Assembly (NCBI GenBank): GCA_937969105.1
Contig: CALBUZ010000034.1
Coordinates: forward strand, 1-11,724
Direction of reading: 5' to 3'
DNA: 11,724 nt
Source: an uncultured Collinsella sp.
Lineage (GTDB): Bacteria > Actinomycetota > Coriobacteriia > Coriobacteriales > Coriobacteriaceae
In this document: in pieces, positions 1-8,317 of the stretch
Position numbering within the stretch: position 1 is the first letter of the stretch
How the letters are laid out: every line of letters begins with the position of its first letter
Notes under the pieces: generated by a model
Told to the model about the DNA's origin: nothing
Database searches by the model: none
What the model saw: the letters and a program-made list of their open reading frames with translations, nothing else
Translations under genes and position numbers: made by a program

Positions 1-12
1 GCGCGTCAACAA

Positions 13-193
13 CTTTTTTGAAAAACTTTGGAGGGTGCCCGCCGAGTGGGCGAGATGGGTTAGGTTTGCTGCTCGGACAGTCCTGCGCAAGACGAAGGCC
101 ACATTAAGTGGCCTTCTTTGCGTGCGGAACTCGCGACAAACCTAACCCATCTCGCCCACTCGGCGGGCACGGGGTCCAAGGTTGTCAAAAAAG
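13..193. repeat. Long nested inverted repeat with perfect 34-bp arms
   Basis: Positions 35-68 and 137-170 are exact reverse complements (34 of 34 bp), separated by 68 bp. Pairing continues outward with interruptions: 24-32 pairs with 175-183 (one mismatch) and 13-21 pairs with 185-193, so almost the whole stretch 13-193 could fold into one cruciform or RNA hairpin. Inside lies a smaller perfect stem (94-102 with 108-116). The right flank runs directly into the gyrA terminator. It contains no gene. It could be a small non-autonomous element, a two-way transcription barrier, or an invertible segment. The repeat is seen directly; its role is unknown. Confidence 0.9.
94..119 (+). terminator. Terminator-like hairpin inside the inverted repeat
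   Basis: A 9-bp perfect stem (94-102 with 108-116) with a 5-nt ATTAA loop is followed on the plus strand by TTT. The T-tract is short, so termination strength is uncertain. It would face a rightward transcript entering from the left edge, convergent to gyrA. No plus-strand gene end is visible in the window. Confidence 0.4.
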
Positions 194-220
194 CGGTCGG
201 CGCGCAGGTGCGCCGACCGC
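187..220 (-). terminator. Rho-independent terminator of gyrA
   Basis: An 11-bp perfect GC-rich stem (193-203 with 210-220) has a 6-nt loop and is followed, in the minus-strand reading, by six T residues (187-192 on the plus strand are all A). It lies about 40 nt past the gyrA stop codon and is a textbook intrinsic terminator ending the gyrase transcript. Confidence 0.9.
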
Positions 221-260
221 CGATATAAGGGGTCTGATGATTTTTACCAGCTAGGGCCTC

Positions 261-3002
261 TTACTCGTCGAGGAGATCCTCTGGCATGTCGTTGCCGTCG
301 CCCAGGTCGACTGGGGCCTCTTCGGTTTCGGCTGCAGCCTCGGCACCTTCGCCTTCGGGCTTTTCCTTGGCTGCTGTCATACGGGCTACGGCGCAGATGC
401 GGTCGTTATCGTCGACGGTCATCATCTTGACGCCCTGGGTGGCACGACCGGTTTGGCTGATCTCGTCGGTCTTGACGCGAATGACCGTCGCGCCCTCCGT
501 CACGATGAACAGCTCATGCTGCGGGCCCACCGTCTTCATGGCTGCGAGGTTACCCTTGCGCTCGGTCATCTGGATGGTGTAGACACCCTGACCGCCGCGG
601 TTCTGCTCCGGATAATCCGAGACCGGCGTGCGTTTGCCGTAGCCGCGCTCGGTAATGACGAACAGGTCGCCGTTACCGTTGGTAATCTCCATACCAAGAA
701 CGCTCACGCCATCCTTCATGCTAATGCCGCGGACGCCGCTGGTATCGCGACCGGTAGCGCGCACCTGGTCCTCGGGGAACATAATCGCCTTGCCCGCGGT
801 GGTTGCCATGATGATCTTGTCACCCTCACGCACGCGGCGTACAGCGAGCAGCGCGTCGTCGTCCCTCAGGTTGATGGCGATCAGGCCGTCGCGGCGGCTA
901 CGGTCGTAGGCGCTCATCACGGTCTTCTTGACCATGCCGCTCTTGGTGGCAAACATCAGATACTCGTCGGCGGGGAACTCGCGGCAGCTGATGACGCTCG
1001 CGATCTTCTCGCCCTCCTCGAAAGGCAGCAGGTTGACGATCGCGGTACCGCGCGCCTGGCGCGTACCCACCGGCAGCTCGTGCACCTTCAGGCGATAGAC
1101 CTTGCCCTTGCTCGAGAAGAACAGCACGTACTCGTGCGTGGACGCGATAAACATCTCGTCGATAACGTCGTCCTCTTTAAGGTTGACGCCCGACACGCCC
1201 TTGCCGCCGCGCTTCTGGGCACGGTAGGCGGCCACCGGGATGCGCTTGACGTAGCCGGTGTGGGTGATGGTCACGACCATGTCCTCGTCGGCAATCAGAT
1301 CTTCGACGTCCAGGTCCTTCTCGACATGGCTGATCTCGGTGCGGCGCTTGTCGCCGAACTTCTTGGAAATCTCGCGCATCTCTTCCTTGATGACGCCCAG
1401 GATTTTCTCCTCGTGCGCCAACAGGTCCTCGTAGTAGGCGATGGCGCGGCGCAAGCCGTCCAGCTCTTCCTGAATCTTGTCGCGCTCCAGGCCGGTCAGG
1501 CGGCGCAGCTTCATCTCGAGGATGGCCGTAGTCTGCTCGGGCGTAAAGCCAAAGCGCTCGATCAGGCGGCTGCTGGCCTCAGAGTCGGTCTGCGAGGAGC
1601 GGATGATGCTGATGACCTCGTCGATATGGTCGAGAGCCATCAGGTAGCCCTCGAGGATATGGGCACGCGCCTGGGCCTTCTTGAGATCAAAGCGGGTGCG
1701 GCGGGTGACGACGTCGACTTGGTGGTCGATGTAGTGTTGCAGCATCTCGCGCAGGCTCAGGCATTTGGGAACGCCGTTGACAAGCGCCAGGTTGTTGGCG
1801 CCAAAGGTCGTCTGCAGCGAGGTGTACTTGTACAGGTTGTTGAGCACGACCTGCGGGATGACGCCCTTCTTGAGTTCGATGACCAGGCGGATACCCTTCT
1901 GGTTGGACTCATCGCGCATATCCGAGATACCCTCGATGCGCTTGTCGTTGACGAGCTGGGCGATCTTCTCCTGCAGGGTGCCCTTGTTGACCATGTAGGG
2001 AATCTCGGTAAAGACCAGGCGGCTACGGCCGGTTTTGGTGGACTCCACATGGGCCTTTGCGCGCACGGTGATGGAGCCGCGGCCGGTCTCGTAGCTCTGC
2101 CTAATGCCGGCGCTGCCCATGATGATGGCGCCGGTGGGGAAGTCCGGACCGGGCATGATCTGCATAAGCTCGTCGACGGTGGCGTCGGGATTATCGATCA
2201 GGTAGCAGGTGGCCTCGATCGCCTCGGTGAGATTGTGCGGGGCGATGTTGGTGGCCATGCCGACGGCGATGCCCTGGCTGCCGTTGACCAGCAGGTTGGG
2301 GAAACGCGCGGGCAGCACCTGGGGCTCGGCGAGCGATTCGTCGTAGTTGGGCTGCCAGTCGACGGTGTCCTTCTGCAGGTCACGCAGGAGCTCCATGGCG
2401 GGCTTTGCCAGGCGGCTCTCGGTGTAACGCATGGCGGCGGCGCCGTCGCCGTCGATGTTGCCGAAGTTGCCGTGACCGTCGATGAGCGGCGTGCGCATGG
2501 AGAACCACTGTGCCAGGCGGACCATAGCCTCATAGACCGCGGAGTCGCCGTGCGGATGGTACTTACCGATAACTTCGCCGACCGTCCAGGCCGACTTCTT
2601 GTGCGGACGGTTGGGGTAGATGCCGCTCTCGTTCATTGCGTACAGGATGCGACGGTGCACCGGCTTTAAGCCGTCGCGCACGTCCGGCAGGGCGCGGGCG
2701 GTGATGACCGACATCGAGTACTCGATGAACGACTGCTTCATCTCACGGCCGAACTCCGAAATCTGGAGCTGGCCGCCGTTGATATCCTCGCCGGCCGAGG
2801 CGCCACGGTCGACTTCGCCAAAACTCTCCTCGAGCTCGGCGTCGTCGTCCTCTTCCTCATCATCATCGGCATCGGGGTTATAGGCGTCCGGATCGCCGTC
2901 CTCACCCTGCTCGGCGCGGGCAAGCAGGCGTTTCAGATCATCGGGCATGCCGGCGTCGCCGGCATCGTCCATACCCTCATTGTTGTTGATATCGTCTGCC
3001 AC
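261..3002 (-). CDS. gyrA: DNA gyrase subunit A
   Basis: This is the breakage-reunion subunit of gyrase (A2B2), which introduces negative supercoils. The winged-helix/tower core begins near residue 85. The catalytic tyrosine is Y193 in AAAMRYTE. The quinolone-resistance region reads [10 protein letters not shown] (S154, E158), the sensitive-type residues. The C-terminal beta-pinwheel carries the GyrA box QKRGGKG (596-602), which marks gyrase rather than topoisomerase IV. At 913 aa it is longer than many GyrA proteins because of an acidic N-terminal extension (13 of residues 44-59 are Asp/Glu) and an acidic C-terminal tail from about 877. The start is GTG, with a strong AGGAGG about 4 nt upstream, so the extension is probably real. 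It lies 172 nt downstream of gyrB and ends at a strong terminator. Confidence 0.98.
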   Translation of the reverse strand: MADDINNNEGMDDAGDAGMPDDLKRLLARAEQGEDGDPDAYNPDADDDEEEDDDAELEESFGEVDRGASAGEDINGGQLQISEFGREMKQSFIEYSMSVITARALPDVRDGLKPVHRRILYAMNESGIYPNRPHKKSAWTVGEVIGKYHPHGDSAVYEAMVRLAQWFSMRTPLIDGHGNFGNIDGDGAAAMRYTESRLAKPAMELLRDLQKDTVDWQPNYDESLAEPQVLPARFPNLLVNGSQGIAVGMATNIAPHNLTEAIEATCYLIDNPDATVDELMQIMPGPDFPTGAIIMGSAGIRQSYETGRGSITVRAKAHVESTKTGRSRLVFTEIPYMVNKGTLQEKIAQLVNDKRIEGISDMRDESNQKGIRLVIELKKGVIPQVVLNNLYKYTSLQTTFGANNLALVNGVPKCLSLREMLQHYIDHQVDVVTRRTRFDLKKAQARAHILEGYLMALDHIDEVISIIRSSQTDSEASSRLIERFGFTPEQTTAILEMKLRRLTGLERDKIQEELDGLRRAIAYYEDLLAHEEKILGVIKEEMREISKKFGDKRRTEISHVEKDLDVEDLIADEDMVVTITHTGYVKRIPVAAYRAQKRGGKGVSGVNLKEDDVIDEMFIASTHEYVLFFSSKGKVYRLKVHELPVGTRQARGTAIVNLLPFEEGEKIASVISCREFPADEYLMFATKSGMVKKTVMSAYDRSRRDGLIAINLRDDDALLAVRRVREGDKIIMATTAGKAIMFPEDQVRATGRDTSGVRGISMKDGVSVLGMEITNGNGDLFVITERGYGKRTPVSDYPEQNRGGQGVYTIQMTERKGNLAAMKTVGPQHELFIVTEGATVIRVKTDEISQTGRATQGVKMMTVDDNDRICAVARMTAAKEKPEGEGAEAAAETEEAPVDLGDGNDMPEDLLDE

Positions 3003-3174
3003 GTTACCTCCTCATGGTTTGCGTGGTTCAAATCAGATAGTCCCCGTCCCCGTCGCTAGGACGGAGACGGCTTTTCCAGGTGCCGCAGATTCGCTCGAAA
3101 GAGGAGGGAAGCGTACTTGGGTACGCGACCGACGATCGAGGGCGAAGGTGCGGTGGCTGGGAAAGCCGAACAGG
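3003..3174 (-). other. gyrB-gyrA intergenic leader with hairpins
   Basis: This 172-nt gap precedes gyrA. Minus-strand RNA can form an 11-pair stem (3044-3054 with 3060-3070, one G-U pair, 5-nt loop) and a 6-bp stem with a 4-nt loop (3111-3126). Neither is followed by a T-run on the minus strand. On the plus strand the larger stem is followed by CTTTT, but it has one C-A mismatch there. I see no convincing promoter hexamers. The gyrA ribosome-binding site AGGAGG sits at the left end. Whether gyrA has its own promoter or is read through from gyrB is undecided. Confidence 0.5.
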
Positions 3175-5247
<2,073 letters not shown>

Positions 5248-5254
5248 TTATCGT

Positions 5255-5284
5255 AAAAAAATACCCTCGGGAACGAGGGTATTT
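5255..5284 (-). terminator. Rho-independent terminator after the DUF721 gene
   Basis: An 11-bp perfect stem (5259-5269 with 5274-5284) has a 4-nt loop. In the minus-strand reading a run of seven T residues (5255-5261, A on the plus strand) follows and overlaps the stem base. It lies 26 nt past the DUF721 stop and separates the dnaN-recF-dciA transcript from gyrB. Confidence 0.88.
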
Positions 5285-5310
5285 GGCTCTACAAGGCCAC
5301 CAGATGCGAT

Positions 5311-5874
5311 TTAAGGCTCTTTTTTGCTCTGCACGCCCTTGGCCCACTCGGCACTGGCTCTCATGGCGTTCTCGAGGGCCTCGCGCAGTTTTTTGTCCTC
5401 GATGGGTGCCACTTGGTGCTCGATCTCGGCGCGCTCGGCATCGCTTAGGTCGGCATGTGGAGCCGGCGGACGCTCGGCCACGGCCGGACGCAGGCGCTCT
5501 TTGGCAGCGGGTGGTGTGTGGCCGGGGGCGGTCGTCTTGAACACCAGGCCGTCGACGTGCGCGCCGGCGCGCTCCATGCGCGCGCGGATAATCTCGCGCA
5601 AAAGCGTCATCTCCTGCGTCCATGAGGGCGAATCGAGGTACACCAGCAGTTCGTTGGACTCGGGCAGGTAGCGCAGGCCCGTCACATGGCGTCCCTCGCG
5701 CGTGCCCGAGCACACTGCATTCCAGGCGTGATAGACCGCACGAGACTCCTCTGCAGCCTCCATTTGCGCGCGGCGCTCAGGTGTCGCGGCCGCCAGGATG
5801 CGCTGACGCTCGGCATCCAAAAAGCCGCCGAAGGCAACCGTCCCGTTCTCGCGCTCGTAATTAGCACGTCTCAC
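5311..5874 (-). CDS. dciA: DUF721 / DciA-family helicase-loading factor
   Basis: This 187-aa protein has the DUF721 (DciA) core at about residues 48-113: the conserved Trp (W51), the strand LLVYLDSPSW (77-85) and a following helix ending near LVF (110-112). DciA is the proposed ancestral bacterial operator of the replicative helicase DnaB, found where DnaC/DnaI loaders are absent. The mycobacterial homologue Rv0004 occupies the same slot between recF and gyrB. A Pro/Ala-rich linker (about 115-140) leads to a charged, predicted-helical tail (about 142-182). The start is GTG (5872-5874), overlapping the recF 3' end by 14 nt, which implies translational coupling. The family call rests on pattern and synteny; loading activity in this organism is inferred. 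Confidence 0.85.
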   Translation of the reverse strand: MRRANYERENGTVAFGGFLDAERQRILAAATPERRAQMEAAEESRAVYHAWNAVCSGTREGRHVTGLRYLPESNELLVYLDSPSWTQEMTLLREIIRARMERAGAHVDGLVFKTTAPGHTPPAAKERLRPAVAERPPAPHADLSDAERAEIEHQVAPIEDKKLREALENAMRASAEWAKGVQSKKEP

Positions 5875-6967
5875 CCATGCTCACCACCTTGGCTCGATCA
5901 AGCAGGTCATCGGTAAAATACCCCAGATTGGTGGTGGTTATGACTGTCTGGATATCATCACCGATCAGCTGTAGAAAAGCGCCTCGGCGGCGGGCGTCGA
6001 GCTCGCTCATCACGTCGTCCAAAAGCAGCAGCGGCGCAGTGCCCAGGATATCGCGCGCCACGGCCACTTCCGCCACCTTCCAGGCGAGTACCAGCGTTCG
6101 CTGCTGGCCCTGGCTGGCAAATGAACGAGCCGATCGACCCGCGACGGAAAACTCAATCTCGTCGCGATGCGGACCAACGAGCGTCACGCCGCGGCGGATC
6201 TCCTCGTCGGCGCGCTCATCGAGCGCCGAGAGCATGTGCTCATACGCCCAGCCCCTGAGCTCGTCGCGATCCTCGGTGCGAGGCAGGTCGCCAAGCGTGG
6301 ACACATAGGACACGCCGGCGGGCTCGCCGGATGCCACGCGGCCATAGGCGTCGCGCACATGGCCCGACAGCCGGTCGAGCAGGGCCAGACGATGCACGAG
6401 CAGGGCCGAACCGGCGCGGGCAATAGATTCGTTCCAGGCGCCGAGCATCTCACGGCAGCACCAGGTCTCCTTGAGCAGGGCATTGCGCTGGGTCACGCAG
6501 CGCCCGTAGGCACTAGCCAGATCGGCATAGCGCGCACTCAGCTGAACGCCAAAGTCATCAAGTGCGGTGCGGCGCACACTGGCACCCCGCTTGACCATAT
6601 CCAGGTGGTCCGGACAAAACAGAACGCTCGGCAGTACCCCGCGCACGCCGGACGCGGCGCAGCGCTTGCCGTTGCGGCTAAACGAACGCTTGCCATCTTC
6701 CACGCTCAGTCCCATGTCCAGTACGCGCCCATCACCTTCGAGCCTCAGCTCGACCTTACATGAGCCCACGCCGTCGTGCACGAGCTCGGCTGCGGTCGGA
6801 TGCCTAAACGAGGCGCCGCTCGTCAGCAGCTGCAGCGCCTCTATGAGGTTGGTCTTTCCCGCCGCGTTGGGGCCTGCGAGCACTGTCACACCGTCGCTCA
6901 GGGCAAGGCGGTAGCTGTCGAAGCTGCGATAGCGCGCAACGGAAAGATCGCGTGCGAACATTGTCAT
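5861..6967 (-). CDS. recF: DNA replication/repair protein RecF
   Basis: RecF is an SMC-like ATPase that, with RecO and RecR, promotes RecA loading at single-strand gaps. Motifs visible in the 368 aa are the Walker A GPNAAGKT (32-39), the ABC signature SQGQQRT (285-291) and the Walker B/D-loop LLLLDDVMSELD (313-324). Length and order match the family. The start used is ATG at 6965-6967. A second Met two codons in (MTMFARD) is an equally possible start, as the usual family N-terminus is short. It begins 8 nt after the dnaN stop and overlaps dciA by 14 nt, so the three genes form one operon. Confidence 0.97.
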   Translation of the reverse strand: MTMFARDLSVARYRSFDSYRLALSDGVTVLAGPNAAGKTNLIEALQLLTSGASFRHPTAAELVHDGVGSCKVELRLEGDGRVLDMGLSVEDGKRSFSRNGKRCAASGVRGVLPSVLFCPDHLDMVKRGASVRRTALDDFGVQLSARYADLASAYGRCVTQRNALLKETWCCREMLGAWNESIARAGSALLVHRLALLDRLSGHVRDAYGRVASGEPAGVSYVSTLGDLPRTEDRDELRGWAYEHMLSALDERADEEIRRGVTLVGPHRDEIEFSVAGRSARSFASQGQQRTLVLAWKVAEVAVARDILGTAPLLLLDDVMSELDARRRGAFLQLIGDDIQTVITTTNLGYFTDDLLDRAKVVSMGETC

Positions 6968-6975
6968 GGGCAGCG

Positions 6976-8079
6976 CTAGATGCGTACCGGCATGACCAGG
7001 TATAGGTAGTTGATCTTGTCGTAGGACTTGAAGATGCCAGCCTGCGAATAGCTCTTGAGCTCCAGCGTGATCTCCTTCTCCTTGGACAGGGCATTGAGGC
7101 AGCCAAAGATGTAGTGGTAGTTGAAGGCGATGGTGCCCGACTCGCCCTCGGCCTCGACATCGATCGCCTCCTGCGCCAGATCCTGGTCGTTGGAAATGGA
7201 GGACAGGCCCATCTGGCCGTTCTCGACGTCAATCTCAAACTTGACAGCGGGGTTGGCGCTCGCGATAACGGCCACACGTTTAAGGGCGGCGTTAAAGGCG
7301 GCTACGTCGATCTTGACGCTCGTCACGCATGAATCGGGGATGAGCTGCTTGTAATTGGGATATACGCCCTCGATGCGGCGCGACACGTAGGTGGTGTTGC
7401 CGGCCTCAAAGACAACCTGGGTGTCGGTGGCGCCGATCATGATGGTAGCCTGGCTGGCCATGATGCTCAGCGCGTCGTTGAAGGCGTCGGCAGGCACGTT
7501 GAGCTCAAAGGAACCTTCGAGGGTCGAGGTCTCGACCTGCGTATCGCACACGGCCAGTCGGAAGGAATCGGTCGCGACCAGGCGCACGGTGTTGTTCTCG
7601 ACCTTCATGTGCACGCCACCCAGGATGGGGCGGGCCTTGTCAGTCGAGGTGACGCGCCATACGCGGCTCACCATTTCGGACAGGATATCGGTCGGCAGCT
7701 CGACGGCACTCTCGATGGCGTATGCCGGGAACTCGGGAAAGTCGTTGGCATCGAGCGTGTTGAGGCGGAAAGAGCTCTTCTCGCAGCCAATCAAAACCTG
7801 ACGCTCGGACAGCTCAAAGGTGACCGGGGCATCGGGAAGGGTCTTGGTGATGTTGGAGAGCATCTTGCAGGGAATCACCATCTCGCCCTCCTCTTCGACA
7901 TGAGCCGCAATGCGGTGACGAATCGAGATGGTGTAGTTGGAGGTCTGGAATTCCAAGATGCCGTCTTGTGCCTTAACGAGCACGCCCGACAGAATGGGAA
8001 GGGTGGATGCCGAAGCGACGCCTTTCATAACGACGCCGATGGCTTGCGTAAGCGAGCTCTGGCTGACGGTGAACTTCAT
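6976..8079 (-). CDS. dnaN: DNA polymerase III beta subunit (sliding clamp)
   Basis: This is the dimeric ring clamp that tethers DNA polymerase III and recruits clamp-binding partners. The 367 aa have the normal length and three-fold domain plan. Recognisable signatures are DFPEFP (112-117), RPILGGV (150-156), VATDSFRLA (168-176), EGVYPNYKQLIP (237-248) and the C-terminal YLVMPVRI, which lines the partner-binding cleft. The start is ATG. A modest AAAGG lies about 9 nt upstream in an AT-rich leader, so translation initiation may be only moderate. That leader coincides with the candidate origin-unwinding tract. A promoter at 8271-8300 would give a roughly 190-nt 5' untranslated region. Confidence 0.98.
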   Translation of the reverse strand: MKFTVSQSSLTQAIGVVMKGVASASTLPILSGVLVKAQDGILEFQTSNYTISIRHRIAAHVEEEGEMVIPCKMLSNITKTLPDAPVTFELSERQVLIGCEKSSFRLNTLDANDFPEFPAYAIESAVELPTDILSEMVSRVWRVTSTDKARPILGGVHMKVENNTVRLVATDSFRLAVCDTQVETSTLEGSFELNVPADAFNDALSIMASQATIMIGATDTQVVFEAGNTTYVSRRIEGVYPNYKQLIPDSCVTSVKIDVAAFNAALKRVAVIASANPAVKFEIDVENGQMGLSSISNDQDLAQEAIDVEAEGESGTIAFNYHYIFGCLNALSKEKEITLELKSYSQAGIFKSYDKINYLYLVMPVRI

Positions 8080-8080
8080 C

Positions 8081-8129
8081 TTTTAATACCTTTCTATAGA
8101 TATAAATATCTTAATAATAGTAATAGTAC
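8081..8129. other. Candidate oriC duplex-unwinding element with DnaA-trio-like repeats
   Basis: Positions 8081-8128 contain only 7 G/C in 48 bp, in an otherwise GC-rich window. At its right end the plus strand reads TAA TAA TAG TAA TAG TAC in register (8112-8129), matching the DnaA-trio pattern (3'-[G/A]A[T/A]-5') described at B. subtilis oriC. Nine bp further right is a DnaA-box-like site (8139-8147). The order box, spacer, trios, AT tract, dnaN and the trio-bearing strand are as in B. subtilis. Function is inferred. Confidence 0.65.
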
Positions 8130-8270
8130 TGACGAAACTGTTGATTACTCCTAAAAGTGCAGGTCAACCCTAAAAAGAGAATCGACAGGAACCTGTGTGC
8201 AACCGGGTATGTTTTCCACGTTCAAAACCTGCGCAAAACTTTTCATCACCGCGGCTCGAGTTTTTGACAC

Positions 8271-8300
8271 CTTATAGCCGCCGTTTCGACAAGTTTTCAA
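8271..8300 (-). promoter_or_regulatory. Sigma-70-type promoter for dnaN
   Basis: The minus strand reads TTGAAA (8295-8300) then 18 nt then TATAAG (8271-8276), each hexamer matching the consensus at 5 of 6 positions. It faces dnaN. The -35 lies inside the best DnaA box (8294-8302), which suggests DnaA control of dnaN transcription. Confidence 0.6.
8284..8300 (+). repeat. 17-bp exact direct repeat, left copy
   Basis: TTTCGACAAGTTTTCAA occurs here and, in the same orientation, at 11474-11490. The two copies flank the dnaA/450-aa gene pair, about 3.2 kb apart. It includes most of a TTTTCAACA-type box. Confidence 0.9.
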
Positions 8301-8317
8301 CAGGTGTGTCCATTTAC

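Larger units (their letters stand above)
8139..8302. promoter_or_regulatory. DnaA-box cluster between dnaA and dnaN (left half of bipartite oriC)
   Basis: Box-like 9-mers are TTTTCAACA (8294-8302, +), TTTTCCACG (8212-8220, +), TTTTCATCA (8240-8248, +) and TAATCAACA (8139-8147, minus strand). The first lies in the 14-bp element AGTTTTCAACAGGT, which occurs twice more (inverted) upstream of the 450-aa gene. TTCAAAACCTG at 8221-8231 also recurs at 11486-11496. These differ from the E. coli (TTATCCACA) and actinobacterial (TTGTCCACA) consensus, so single weaker sites are tentative. The repeated 14-mer is firm. Confidence 0.65.

Noticed and set aside
35..170. Possible tRNA or structured RNA gene downstream of gyrA, suggested by the strong folding
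   Set aside because: No cloverleaf, T-loop or CCA-like features; the pairing is one long uninterrupted 34-bp inverted repeat rather than an RNA gene fold.
2529..2543. Fluoroquinolone-resistance substitution in gyrA
   Set aside because: Codons at the two hot spots encode Ser154 and Glu158, the usual susceptible-type residues.
453..2669. A 738-codon open frame on the plus strand antisense to gyrA
   Set aside because: It is fully inside the unmistakable gyrA gene, its product has low-complexity Val/Asp/Leu/Ala composition, and long antisense frames are expected from GC-rich codon use on the opposite strand.
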